Shown one piece after another: positions 23,770-32,351 of a stretch of DNA of 64,000 nt. The stretch is from Parapedobacter sp964498395. GTDB taxonomy: Bacteria > Bacteroidota > Bacteroidia > Sphingobacteriales > Sphingobacteriaceae. The stretch's first letter is position 1, and every line of letters begins with the position of its first letter. Both the position numbers and the translations under genes were made by a program. The notes beneath the pieces are model-generated. The model was not told the DNA's origin, searched no databases, and was given only the letters and a program-made list of their open reading frames with translations. The stretch is from the NCBI GenBank assembly GCA_964498395.1, contig CAZCHE010000004.1:248001-312000 (forward strand). The letters are read 5' to 3'.

Positions 23770-26025
23770 TCATGATGCCGGTGAGGTGGGGGAAGCATGT
23801 TCCAACTCTTGGATAAATTCCTTCCCCCACCGTTCGATGTCGTAGTGGCTGACGATTTCGTGCAGCCTACGCATTCGGAGTATACGGTCATTCGCGTCCA
23901 TATTGATGGCATGGAGCAGGCTATCTTTCATGTTTTTGAGGTCATATGGGTTGGTGAGTATCGCGTATGGCAATTCCACGGAAGCACCCGCAAATTCGGA
24001 TAAGACCAATACACCATCCGGGGTTTCCTTTTGGCCCTGCACGGCGATGTACTCCTTGGCGACAAGGTTAAGCCCATCGCGCAAAGGGGTGATCCACGCA
24101 ATGTCCGATATGGCGTAATAGGTAACCACCTCCTCAAATGGAACGGAGCGGAAAAAATAGCGAACAGGCGTCCACTCCAAGTTAGAATACTTGCCATTGA
24201 TTTCTCCTACTGCCTGGTCCAGCTCCTGTCGGATGCGGTCGTATACGTTCATGCCCTGCGATGGGGGCGTGCAGATGTTGATGAGTTCAATCTTACCGTG
24301 CAATTCGGGGTGCTCTTGTAGTAGCTCGCCAAATGCCTGTATTTTTTCCAGCGGTCCTTTGACATAGTCAAGCCGCTCTACAGAGAGCACGATTTGCTTT
24401 TGGCCTATTCGATTTTCGAGCGCGGTTATCCGTTGCTTCGTTTTCTTGAGCCCGTAAATCCGCTTGATATTGTCATTATTGATGCCTACAGGCTGTGCAC
24501 CGAGCCGAATGATGCGGTTGCCCACTTCGATTTCCTTCGTCATCTGGTCGACGCCGAGGGCGCAGCTGTACGTCAGGAATTGCTTGGCCGCATTGATTCG
24601 CTTGACGATATTCACCGGGGTGTGGCTGCGCAATACGTCGACGAAATTTTCAACATACCGGGGGATATGGAAACTGATGAAATCACATTGCAGCAGACTG
24701 CCGATGATTTCACGACGCCACGGGATGATATTGAAGATATCGGCAGGGGGGAAGGCTGTATGGTGAAAAAAACCGATCTTGACATCTGGGCGTAACTGCC
24801 GTAAGAAGCCGGGTACCATCCAAAGGTTGTATTCGTGTATCCAAACCAGTGCGCCATGGTCAGCTTCATCGGCTACCCGCTGGGCGAAGCGCTCATTGAT
24901 CTTCACATAGTGCGCCCAATGGTCGTGATTGAACTTCGCTTTGTCGATGAATGAAAAAATGGTGGGCCAGAAGGCTTCCTTGGAAAACACCCGGTAGAAA
25001 AGATCGATATCCTTTTTGGAAAGCGGGATAATGGAAGCGATTAGGTTCGGGTATTTCTGTTCGTCGATATACGTATTCTGTGCCGGATGCCGGTCCTTCT
25101 TTTCCACGACGTCTTCACCGATCCAAACACCTGAACGGCCTTTTTCGAAGAAGCCAAGGAGCGATGGGATGATGCCATTGGGGCTTTTTGGTGGCACACG
25201 TTTCTCTTTTCCGTCCACGATTTCCTTATCGAACGGCAGTCGGTGGTAAACCATCAGCAATTGGGTTTCCCCCGACTGCTTCCCCGCGCGTCTGGCGACG
25301 GTTTCGCGATAGTGTTTTTTAAATGTCGGCTCCTGCTTGATGGCCTCCAGGATACCCCCGGCTCCCGCAGCACGCGCGTGGTATACCGTCGGGATGCCTT
25401 GAGTGGTTTCATAGAGTGCGTGCTCCGCTTCGCCCACGACCACGCCTTTATAACCGGTTTGGTATAACGACAGGTCATTCAGCGTATCGCCCGCCACCAA
25501 TACCTTTTCTTCGGGAAAGCCGATCTGATCGACCAATTGCGAGAGCGTACGCCCTTTACTGGTACCATCAGGGAGGATGTCGAGATATTTGCCTGCCGAA
25601 AGGAGTACGGTGCAACCCAATGTTGCGGCGATTTGCTTGATCGCTTCAATATCGGTCGATTCATCGTAGAAAAAAGAGCAACGCCGTTGTTGGGGCACTT
25701 CTTGGAAATGCAGCCCGGGGATATCGTCGAATGCCTGCCTGATGGCAAAAATGCCTGGCCATTTGTCTTCTATTGACGACTGGATGGGCTCGATGGGTTC
25801 CAAGGTGTTGCCATCCAAAACCGTGGCTCCTACATCACAAATGACATATTGCGGGCGTGGTATGATGGGATTGTTCAATAAAGGAAGTACACTTTCAAGG
25901 CCACGTCCGGTGACAAACGCGAGCTGTATGTCATCGTGTTGACGGATAAGGCGATAGAGCTTGAGCCGATCGACGCGCTTACCCCCTAAAAATGTACCAT
26001 CCAAATCTGTAGCTAATAGCATCAT
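23770..26025 (-). CDS. Bifunctional glucosylglycerol-phosphate synthase/phosphatase (GT20 + HAD)
   Basis: A 751-residue fusion. Residues about 1-245 form a HAD phosphatase of the sucrose-phosphatase type (DLDGTFLGG, TGRGLESV, KGRTLSQL lysine, GDTLNDLSLY). Residues about 255-745 form a GT20 glycosyltransferase whose motifs follow glucosylglycerol-phosphate synthase (GgpS) rather than trehalose-phosphate synthase: YHRLPFD, SPNGIIPSLLGFF, SKEAFWPTIFSF, WIHEYNLW, FHIPRYVENFVDVLR, PLRDGLNLVAKEY. GgpS joins glucose from ADP-glucose to glycerol 3-phosphate; the HAD part would release glucosylglycerol, a compatible solute. Automatic annotation often calls such proteins trehalose synthases. An inverted repeat at 26040-26070 lies just upstream. 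Confidence 0.82.
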   Translation of the reverse strand: MMLLATDLDGTFLGGKRVDRLKLYRLIRQHDDIQLAFVTGRGLESVLPLLNNPIIPRPQYVICDVGATVLDGNTLEPIEPIQSSIEDKWPGIFAIRQAFDDIPGLHFQEVPQQRRCSFFYDESTDIEAIKQIAATLGCTVLLSAGKYLDILPDGTSKGRTLSQLVDQIGFPEEKVLVAGDTLNDLSLYQTGYKGVVVGEAEHALYETTQGIPTVYHARAAGAGGILEAIKQEPTFKKHYRETVARRAGKQSGETQLLMVYHRLPFDKEIVDGKEKRVPPKSPNGIIPSLLGFFEKGRSGVWIGEDVVEKKDRHPAQNTYIDEQKYPNLIASIIPLSKKDIDLFYRVFSKEAFWPTIFSFIDKAKFNHDHWAHYVKINERFAQRVADEADHGALVWIHEYNLWMVPGFLRQLRPDVKIGFFHHTAFPPADIFNIIPWRREIIGSLLQCDFISFHIPRYVENFVDVLRSHTPVNIVKRINAAKQFLTYSCALGVDQMTKEIEVGNRIIRLGAQPVGINNDNIKRIYGLKKTKQRITALENRIGQKQIVLSVERLDYVKGPLEKIQAFGELLQEHPELHGKIELINICTPPSQGMNVYDRIRQELDQAVGEINGKYSNLEWTPVRYFFRSVPFEEVVTYYAISDIAWITPLRDGLNLVAKEYIAVQGQKETPDGVLVLSEFAGASVELPYAILTNPYDLKNMKDSLLHAINMDANDRILRMRRLHEIVSHYDIERWGKEFIQELEHASPTSPAS

Positions 26026-26039
26026 ATTGATGATTTTTG

Positions 26040-26070
26040 ATCATTGTATAGGTCTGCGTGATACAATGAT
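26040..26070. promoter_or_regulatory. Inverted repeat upstream of the glucosylglycerol gene
   Basis: ATCATTGTAT (26040-26049) and ATACAATGAT (26061-26070) form perfect 10-bp arms with an 11-bp spacer, 15 bases before the start codon. Likely an operator or a 5' RNA hairpin controlling the osmolyte gene. The rest of the interval to 26313 shows nothing recognisable. Confidence 0.5.
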
Positions 26071-26313
26071 GGTGAAAAACAGAAATGCTATCGTTTCAGC
26101 GCTGGCATCTCGCAGGAAGATAAATACGATGAACTCCGAAAACCAAGGTTGTCCTTAACCAGTAGGCGGCAGCGGAAAAGCGTGAAACGAAGCAGATGGA
26201 AAGGCGATCTTTCCAATTATAGGTGGACAAATGTACGGATTTTAGCGCGGAAAGGCAAATCGAGGTGGAAAATGGGGTGTGACGTTCGCCTTTAAGGGCC
26301 ACAATACCTTGCC

Positions 26314-27087
26314 CTAGGGATCTGCTGAAAGTAGCGGAATGTCTGGTGGATAGTCTTCGCGTCGGGTAGTGAAATCGCAGTATTTTTCGCGGATGTACAT
26401 GAGGAGGTCATATTCGGTGAAATCGACCAGCTGTTCAAAGCTGGGCCTGAAATACCAATGGAAAACGGTGAGCTCTTCATCGGAAAGGTTCGTTTGTTCG
26501 CGCACCAGTGCCTTGGTGAAGCGACTATCTACATAGTCTTCCTTTTCGTCACGAATCAATGCCGCTTTGAGCCGCTTGCTTTGTCGCTGCTCGCGTGAAA
26601 ATACGGCAAATAGCATATTGAGATTGATGGCAACCCCCACTGGACTGATCATAACGGCGTCCCAGACCTTGACCCGTTCGAAATTGAACTGGCCTGCAAA
26701 TTCCTCACGCATCCTTAAGGAATCTTGTATGCGGTTCCGGCGACCTAACACCGCTACCTCGTCCAAGCCAATGGTTTTGCTAATTAAATAGATGTGCAAT
26801 AAGGTGTCAGGTGAGGCCATCAGGGTGATGGATGTCGACTCGTAGCCGATGTGCGTGGCGGTAATCGTAGTAGGGAAGGCTGTTGGCAGCGGTAAAATGA
26901 ATCGACCGTCCGTACCGGTGATGGTGTGCATGTCTCCAAGCATAATGCTCGTGCCTCGTATGATTTCCCTGGTTTGTTTGTCGTAGACGATGCCTTCTAT
27001 GTGTTGCCCTTGGGCGTGGAGGAAGGGCAGTGTCACGCAAAGAAGCATGGACAAATAATAAGAGACGATCGTGATTCGCTGGCTCAT
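26314..27087 (-). CDS. Exported protein with carboxypeptidase-like regulatory domain
   Basis: From ATG 27087 the product has 257 residues: signal peptide (MSQRITIVSYYLSMLLCVTL, ending LHAQG), a carboxypeptidase-D regulatory-like beta-sandwich (about residues 25-115; IEGIVYDKQTREIIRGTSIM, then GTDGRFILPL, THIGYES) and a charged C-terminal region containing FNFERVKVWDAVMISPVG without recognised fold. The same N-terminal domain is found in SusC receptors, but no barrel follows here. The frame extends 21 codons upstream to 27150, without family-like sequence. Periplasmic or outer-membrane lipid-free protein, function unknown. Confidence 0.75.
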   Translation of the reverse strand: MSQRITIVSYYLSMLLCVTLPFLHAQGQHIEGIVYDKQTREIIRGTSIMLGDMHTITGTDGRFILPLPTAFPTTITATHIGYESTSITLMASPDTLLHIYLISKTIGLDEVAVLGRRNRIQDSLRMREEFAGQFNFERVKVWDAVMISPVGVAINLNMLFAVFSREQRQSKRLKAALIRDEKEDYVDSRFTKALVREQTNLSDEELTVFHWYFRPSFEQLVDFTEYDLLMYIREKYCDFTTRREDYPPDIPLLSADP

Positions 27088-27281
27088 TTCGGGGTAAAGG
27101 TAACGGCAATGACCACTAAACCCAACCATTTTAACATTCGTTAACAGCACGCTACGTGCAGATGGGAGTTGCTTGAATTTTCCATATAGATCGGGGTATT
27201 GTTTATTTCATCGACAAATAATATTTTTGCCTGTCGAGTATCGAAAAGGATTGGGAATGTTGTAAGGGATGAGATCGATAA

Positions 27282-27355
27282 CGGGATGTAGCGCAGCCCG
27301 GTAGCGCGCTTCGTTCGGGACGAAGAGGCCGCAGGTTCGAATCCTGTCATCCCGA
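27282..27355 (+). tRNA. tRNA-Pro (anticodon CGG)
   Basis: A 74-base cloverleaf: acceptor CGGGATG (27282-27288) pairs with CATCCCG (27348-27354), discriminator A 27355; D arm GCGC...GCGC; anticodon stem CTTCG/CGAAG with loop TTCGGGA, anticodon CGG, reading CCG proline codons; T arm GCAGG TTCGAAT CCTGT. The CCA end is not encoded. A terminator follows 6 bases later. tRNA 3' ends are common integration sites and accessory DNA begins soon after. Confidence 0.95.
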
Positions 27356-27361
27356 CAAAAG

Positions 27362-27384
27362 CCGCTGATTATCAGCGGATTTTT
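27362..27384 (+). terminator. Rho-independent terminator after tRNA-Pro
   Basis: CCGCTGA, loop TTA, TCAGCGG (7-bp stem, 27362-27378) followed by ATTTTT. Directly behind the tRNA gene and on the same strand. Confidence 0.85.
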
Positions 27385-27760
27385 ATGTCTTAGGGCATAT
27401 TTCGGACAGAATTCCGTCTTCTCCGAAAGCCCTGCCCGAATATTGAATTTGAAAGCAGTAACCAGCTTTTGCTCGCCGCTTAAACCGAACTCACGTTAAA
27501 TATAAGTAACAGGGACTACGGCAATCGAATTCCGAAAGAGCATTTTTTTACCCGTCGTTTACAAGTCGTATTAAAGATTAAAACACCCGAGAAAATTATA
27601 GTGAGCAAAGAAAAAGCCCCTCAATTACTAAAATGGATGGAACTATAAAATACAATTCCTTTCAATGAACGGTTCATTTTAGAAATTGACCGTTCTATTC
27701 TTAAAACATGGTGTGTTTTGTAAAGTTTTCGTCTCTTTGTTGATACAAATAGATAGAAAA
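27385..27760. other. Gene-free stretch between tRNA-Pro and the broken hydrolase gene
   Basis: About 375 AT-rich bases without a supportable gene, RNA or clear promoter. I searched by eye for a second copy of the tRNA 3' end, which would mark an integrated element, and found none here or downstream. Confidence 0.5.
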
Positions 27761-28462
27761 ATGAAAATGACCATTCTTTTATTAATGCTATGCTCTCTTT
27801 TCGCAAGTGCATGTGATAAAGGTGAAGAAACAGAAACTTCCAATACTGATACGGAAATGTATTTTCCGCCCAAATCAGGCAAACAATGGGAAACGAAAGA
27901 ACCGTCTAGCCTACAATGGAACCTCCATGCGATGGATTCGTTAAATGATTTTCTGGAACAAAAACATACCAAAGCTTTTATCATTCTTGTGGATGGTAAA
28001 ATTGTAATGGAATCGTATTTTAACGGACAAACCGTTACAGATAATTGGGAATGGAATAGTGCCGGTAAAACACTTGTTTCGGCTGTGACGGGTATAGCCC
28101 AACAAGAAGACCTATTAAACGTTCAGGATAAAGCATCTGATTATTTAGGAACAGGTTGGACCAATATGCTGTTGGAAAGGGAGAATTTGATAACCCTTAG
28201 ACATTTACTTACAATGACCTCCGGCATAGATGATACAAAGCAATTGGTCATTAAGTCTAACCTCAACTACGTAGCAGATGCAGGCAGCAGATGGGCTTAC
28301 GGAAATGTATTTCAGAAATTGATTGATGTCGTTAGCGCATCTACCAATGAGGACTTTGATGATTATTTTGACAGAAAACTCAAAAGCAAAATCGGTATGG
28401 ACGGCTACTGGAAATACGGGTTTATTTATACGATTTACCATAGCACCGCACGAATTAACTGA
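27761..28462 (+). pseudogene. Truncated class-C-type serine hydrolase (lipoprotein)
   Basis: ATG 27761 encodes 233 residues: lipobox LFASAC (C18), then the beta-lactamase/penicillin-binding fold with the nucleophile motif SAGK (S100, K103) and the YGN motif (Y180-N182, in SRWAYGNVF). The family is normally about 350-420 residues and has a third catalytic motif (HTG/KTG type) near its end. Here recognisable sequence stops after GMDGYWKYGF and a TGA closes the frame, so the last third is missing and the product is probably inactive. The next 110 bases, in the same frame, belong to an unrelated outer-membrane protein. A recombination junction near 28455 is inferred. Confidence 0.75.
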
Positions 28463-28573
28463 ACGTGCGAATTTGCAGTGCTATACGATATAGTATATTC
28501 AAAAGAAGAACCTGAAATGGCGGATACTACGGGGATTACCTTGTCGCCTTACGTAAATTATAGATTTTATTGA
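28463..28573 (+). pseudogene. C-terminal fragment of an outer-membrane beta-barrel protein
   Basis: Continuing in the frame of the truncated hydrolase after its TGA, 36 codons read CEFAVLYDIVYSKEEPEM, then ITLSPYVNYRFY and a stop. The alternating pattern and the terminal aromatic residue are typical of the last strand of an outer-membrane barrel. It has no start and is a remnant left by rearrangement at the left edge of the sulfur island. Confidence 0.45.
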
Positions 28574-28603
28574 GGATACAACCTAGCACAAAAAATCCTA
28601 TTG

Positions 28604-28647
28604 GTAACAATTGTTACTGACCATCTTCCTTCCAACTTCTACTTTTA
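28604..28647 (+). promoter_or_regulatory. Crp/Fnr-type operator and promoter of the sqr operon (site 1)
   Basis: Perfect palindrome GTAAC-AATT-GTTAC at 28604-28617 (centre 28610.5). A -10 type element TACTTTTA begins at 28640, exactly 29.5 bp from the centre, placing the operator near -41.5 of a start at about 28653. The sulfide:quinone oxidoreductase ATG is at 28673. The same offset holds at all six such sites in this window. Confidence 0.75.
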
Positions 28648-28672
28648 CGGTTTGGAACTAAATCGTAAAGGT

Positions 28673-29902
28673 ATGAAAGCACATTATCAGATTGTAGTCA
28701 TCGGTGCCGGTACGGCAGGAATCATGGTCGCCAGTCAGCTTTTGAAAAAAAGCAAGTCGCTTGACATCGCTATTATTGACCCTGCGGATAAACATTATTA
28801 TCAGCCTGCTTGGACGCTGGTGGGCGCCGGCACCTACGACTATGGCAAAACACAAAAGCCGATGAAGGATTTAATCCCTTTTGGTGCCGAATGGATTCAT
28901 GATTCGGTTGCATTTTTCCATCCCGAAGAAAACCTTGTTGAGCTAAGCGGTGGGCAGCAGATCGGTTACGACTATCTCGTCGTGGCCCCGGGATTGGTCA
29001 ATGATTTGTCGCTTATCGAGGGGTTGGAAGATGCTGTAAACAAAGGAGTGGTTTGCAGCAATTACATAGACCCCCAGTATACATGGGAATGCCTTAAGAA
29101 ATTCAAGGGAGGTGTCGCGCTGTTCACGCAACCTGCCACGCCCATCAAGTGCGGGGGAGCACCCCAGAAAATCATGTACCTTGCGGCAGATTATTTCCGC
29201 AAAAAGAGGCTGGATGAAAAAAGTAAGGTGGTTTTTGCGACACCGGGAACCGTCATATTCGGTGTTCCGCAAATTGCTAAAACACTAACCGAGGTAATCA
29301 ACCGGTACAACGTAGACTTCAAGCCGTATCATACCCCCGTAAAAATCGATGCCGATGAAAAAATAGCCTACTTCTTGAATAAAACTCCAAAAGCCGAAGG
29401 AGGTGTAAATGATGGTGAAACCGTAGCTATCCCATTTAACCTGTTGCACCTTGCCCCTCCACAAACCGCCCCAAAATTCGTCAAGTCGTCTGTATTGGTA
29501 AACGATACCGGCTGGCTGGATGTGGACATCAACAGCCTTCAGCATAAAAGATACCCCAATATTTTCGGATTGGGAGACGTGGCGGCGCTGCCCACAGCAA
29601 AAACAGGGGCGGCGATACGCAAACAAGCACCCATTGTGGTGGATAATATCCTCAGCTTAATCCGGGGGAAAGGTGCCAATAATAAATCTTACCAAGGTTA
29701 TTCGTCTTGTCCTTTGGTCACTGGATATGGTAAAATGGTGTTGGCGGAATTTAATTACAAAAATGAATTTACCCCGGATCCGAAGATGAAAATGATGCTC
29801 ATCGCTGATAGCTCAAAAGAGCATTGGAGATTATGGCTGCTAAAAAAATACATCCTTCCCTATCTATATTGGAACAAGATGATGAAAGGTAAGGATGTTT
29901 GA
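28673..29902 (+). CDS. sqr: Sulfide:quinone oxidoreductase
   Basis: A 409-residue FAD flavoprotein of the inner membrane that oxidises sulfide to a persulfide or sulfane sulfur and passes electrons to quinone. It opens with the FAD-binding fold VVIGAGTAGIMVA (G11, G13, G16). The three cysteines expected in SQR are C128 (GVVCSNY), C160 (PIKCGGAPQK) and one in YSSCPLVTGYG near residue 345, the latter two forming the redox pair. KHYYQPAWTLVGAG is the usual substrate-channel segment. The hydrophobic C-terminus (LLKKYILPYLYWNKMM) suits membrane attachment. ATG 28673 is chosen over the open frame from 28601 because the latter runs through the operator. It is the first gene of the sulfur island. Confidence 0.93.
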   Translation: MKAHYQIVVIGAGTAGIMVASQLLKKSKSLDIAIIDPADKHYYQPAWTLVGAGTYDYGKTQKPMKDLIPFGAEWIHDSVAFFHPEENLVELSGGQQIGYDYLVVAPGLVNDLSLIEGLEDAVNKGVVCSNYIDPQYTWECLKKFKGGVALFTQPATPIKCGGAPQKIMYLAADYFRKKRLDEKSKVVFATPGTVIFGVPQIAKTLTEVINRYNVDFKPYHTPVKIDADEKIAYFLNKTPKAEGGVNDGETVAIPFNLLHLAPPQTAPKFVKSSVLVNDTGWLDVDINSLQHKRYPNIFGLGDVAALPTAKTGAAIRKQAPIVVDNILSLIRGKGANNKSYQGYSSCPLVTGYGKMVLAEFNYKNEFTPDPKMKMMLIADSSKEHWRLWLLKKYILPYLYWNKMMKGKDV

Positions 29903-29910
29903 TTTTTTGT

Positions 29911-29954
29911 GTAACCTATGTGACAGATTAACGCTTTCAGAAGCGTGAAATTTG
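29911..29954 (+). promoter_or_regulatory. Crp/Fnr-type operator and promoter before yeeE-like gene (site 2)
   Basis: GTAAC-CTAT-GTGAC (29911-29924, centre 29917.5; one arm mismatch) and GAAATTTG beginning at 29947, again 29.5 bp from the centre. It lies between the SQR stop and the YeeE-like ATG at 29985, giving the transporter, porin and regulator genes an internal promoter. Confidence 0.65.
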
Positions 29955-29984
29955 TGCCGATTAAAAAATAATGACAACAAATTT

Positions 29985-30542
29985 ATGGAATGGATTTTAG
30001 CACCCTGGCCGTGGTATGTGAGCGGCCCATTGATAGCCCTGACAATGTTCCTACTGCTTTATGTGGGGAAAAACTTTGGGATGTCATCCAATTTGCGGAC
30101 GTTATGTACGATTTGCGGAGCGGACAAAACATGTGATTTTTTCTGTTTTGACTGGAAAGCGCAGCGCTGGAACCTATTGGTCATGACGGGTGCGGTAATC
30201 GGTGGTTTTGTGGCATCGAATTATCTTTCGGTCAACCAGATCCCTGACCTAAACCCCGAGACGGTTGAACAATTGCATGCCGCAGGCTTTGCAAGTGCCG
30301 GGGCCGTATATGTGCCTACGGAATTATTCGGTCCTGACGCATTTTCCTCGCCCAAGACAGTGGCCCTTTTGCTGATAGGTGGTTTGTTGGTCGGTTTCGG
30401 AGCAAGGTACGCTGGCGGATGTACCTCCGGGCATTCGATATCGGGCATCAGTAACCTGCAGTTACCTTCGCTCATCGCGACCATCGGCTTCTTCATCGGA
30501 GGATTGATCATGGTACACCTAATCTTCCCGTTGATTTTTTGA
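29985..30542 (+). CDS. YeeE/YedE-family sulfur transporter, first half
   Basis: A 185-residue inner-membrane protein with about five helices. It carries the YeeE/YedE signature ARYAGGCTSGHSISGISNLQ (conserved cysteine in GCTSGH) and a further cysteine cluster TLCTICGADKTCDFFCFDW near residues 45-65. The E. coli relative imports thiosulfate or handles sulfur as a single roughly 350-residue protein. In many Bacteroidetes it is split into two genes; the partner half here lies at 31921, with a porin gene in between. The open frame upstream to 29952 overlaps the promoter, so ATG 29985 is the start. Substrate probably thiosulfate or persulfide sulfur (family inference). Confidence 0.88.
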   Translation: MEWILAPWPWYVSGPLIALTMFLLLYVGKNFGMSSNLRTLCTICGADKTCDFFCFDWKAQRWNLLVMTGAVIGGFVASNYLSVNQIPDLNPETVEQLHAAGFASAGAVYVPTELFGPDAFSSPKTVALLLIGGLLVGFGARYAGGCTSGHSISGISNLQLPSLIATIGFFIGGLIMVHLIFPLIF

Positions 30543-30546
30543 TCCA

Positions 30547-31908
30547 ATGAAGACAATAGGGCTGTTTCTGATCATGGCGCTCTGTTTTCAGTATGCTGTC
30601 GCACAGGAAAGGCAGCTTAATTCCGATGGGGAAGGCGCATCTTTGTTTTCCGTGTTGAAGGAGGGTGAAATAAGCGGACATATCCGTAATTATTTTATGA
30701 ATACCATAAACCGGAACGGCAAAGATTATTATGCGAATGCTATAGGTGGGTTGTTGAATTATGAAACCAAGAGTTATAAGGGGTTTCAGGTAGGGGTTTC
30801 GGGTATCTTTACCTACCGTGCGTTTTCGGCTGACTTGAATGACCCTGATGCCTCGACTGACAAGCCATCCAAATGGGAACGGGAATTGTTTGATGTCAAC
30901 CACCCCGGCAATTATAACGGTTTGGATCGCCTGGAAGAGCTATTCATCCGATACCGTTGGAAAAGCTCCTATATAACGTATGGTAAGATCCCGGTGGCTC
31001 ACACACCGTTATTAAATAAGAGCGACGGAAGGATGAAGCCGTTTGCTTTCCAGGGAGGCTGGCTGCGCCATGTTGCAAGGGAAGGCAAATGGACAGTGGA
31101 TGCCGCGTGGTTACACCGGTTTTCGCCCCGGTCCATGACGGAATGGTATCCCTTGGAGGAGACAATCGGGTTGACAGATAATGGGTTCCAGCCCGACGGT
31201 ACGAAAGCGGAATACGCCGAGCACATCTCATCAAAGGGAGTCGCTATCGCGCATCTAGGCAAAAAAAGCGAACGCTGGGTCGTTGACATGTGGAACATTC
31301 ACCTGGACAGGATGATCAATACGTCCTGGGCGCAGGTGGAGTATTCCGCGAGACAATGGACATTCGGGGCGATATGGTCGTATCAGGTGCCACTGAAGTT
31401 CCAAAAGCGGCTTCCTTACGAAAACCGCTATGTACAGCCTGATGAAAATGGGCAGGTATTGAGCTTGGTGGGAAAGCGAAGGTACATGGATACGTCTTTC
31501 AAACTTGCTTATACAAGGGCCTTTGATACTGGACGTTATCTGTTTCCACGTGAACTGGGAAGGGATCAGTTTTACACGTCCATACCCAGAAGCCGTATGG
31601 ACGGGCTGGGGGATTTACACATCGCAAACGTGGGAATACGGCACCGTTGGCGTAACCTTTTCTTCGAGTTGGAAGCGAGCGCTTCTTTCGGAGCTGGTGT
31701 GGGAGAGCCCTCATTTAACAAATACAACGTCGACGATTACCATCAACTAAACGCGAGCATCCACTACGAATTTTCCCAATTCCTGAAAGGGCTTAATGTG
31801 GATTTTCTCTATGTATGGAAGGAAAATAAGCACGAACACGGTGTTGATTTGTCCTATCAACGCAGCGACTTTAATCAAATAAATTTTATCACTAATTTTA
31901 ACTTTTAA
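30547..31908 (+). CDS. OprD-like outer-membrane porin
   Basis: A 453-residue outer-membrane barrel: signal peptide (about residues 1-19, YAVAQ), then many short amphipathic strands with DGRMKPFAFQGGWLR and GLDRLEELFIRYRWKSSYIT, ending in TNFNF with a terminal phenylalanine. Size and the N-terminal LFSVLKEGEISGHIRNYFMN match OprD-type substrate-selective porins. It starts 4 bases after the YeeE-like gene and is followed by the second transporter half 12 bases later, so it is firmly inside the operon. I infer that it brings the same small sulfur anion (thiosulfate or similar) across the outer membrane. Confidence 0.8.
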   Translation: MKTIGLFLIMALCFQYAVAQERQLNSDGEGASLFSVLKEGEISGHIRNYFMNTINRNGKDYYANAIGGLLNYETKSYKGFQVGVSGIFTYRAFSADLNDPDASTDKPSKWERELFDVNHPGNYNGLDRLEELFIRYRWKSSYITYGKIPVAHTPLLNKSDGRMKPFAFQGGWLRHVAREGKWTVDAAWLHRFSPRSMTEWYPLEETIGLTDNGFQPDGTKAEYAEHISSKGVAIAHLGKKSERWVVDMWNIHLDRMINTSWAQVEYSARQWTFGAIWSYQVPLKFQKRLPYENRYVQPDENGQVLSLVGKRRYMDTSFKLAYTRAFDTGRYLFPRELGRDQFYTSIPRSRMDGLGDLHIANVGIRHRWRNLFFELEASASFGAGVGEPSFNKYNVDDYHQLNASIHYEFSQFLKGLNVDFLYVWKENKHEHGVDLSYQRSDFNQINFITNFNF

Positions 31909-31920
31909 CTGGTCAACATT

Positions 31921-32334
31921 ATGAAGAATATAGGCTATCTCGTCATCGGAACTTTTTTCGGCATCGTGATGTACAAATCCGAAGCGGCATCATGGTTTCG
32001 CATATACGAAATGTTCAATTTCCAATCCATACACATGTACGGGCTAATGGGGTCTGCGCTCGTCGTGGGCATCATTATCGTCCAGTATATAAAAAGAAAT
32101 AAAATCAGGAATATGAACAACGAGCCCATCGTGATTCCTGATAAAGACAAAAGTGTACCGCGGTACCTGATCGGAGGGATACTGTTTGGTTTGGGATGGG
32201 CGTTGGCTGGTGCATGCCCGGGACCGATGTTTGTATTAACCGGGGCGGGCTATTTTCCAATATTAGTCGTAATTTTAGGGTCGGTATTGGGAACCTGGAT
32301 TTATGGCTTAGTCAAAGATCGGTTACCTCATTAA
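31921..32334 (+). CDS. YeeE/YedE-family sulfur transporter, second half (DUF6691)
   Basis: A 137-residue membrane protein with about four helices and the motif LAGACPGPMFVLTGAG, whose cysteine is the counterpart of the second conserved cysteine of YeeE. It matches DUF6691, the C-terminal half of split YeeE transporters. With the 29985 gene product it should complete one transporter. It is 17 bases upstream of the Crp/Fnr gene. Confidence 0.88.
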   Translation: MKNIGYLVIGTFFGIVMYKSEAASWFRIYEMFNFQSIHMYGLMGSALVVGIIIVQYIKRNKIRNMNNEPIVIPDKDKSVPRYLIGGILFGLGWALAGACPGPMFVLTGAGYFPILVVILGSVLGTWIYGLVKDRLPH

Positions 32335-32351
32335 AAAGCTGGTAAAGACAA

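Noticed and set aside
23770..26025. Annotation as trehalose-6-phosphate synthase/phosphatase
   Set aside because: The GT20 motifs match glucosylglycerol-phosphate synthase better and the phosphatase half is not OtsB-like.
27282..27760. tRNA-Pro as the attachment site of an integrated element
   Set aside because: No second copy of the tRNA 3' end and no integrase gene were found in the window.
29985..32334. Frameshift in a single YeeE gene
   Set aside because: The halves are separated by a complete 453-residue porin gene and each has its own start, so this is a split transporter, not a broken one.
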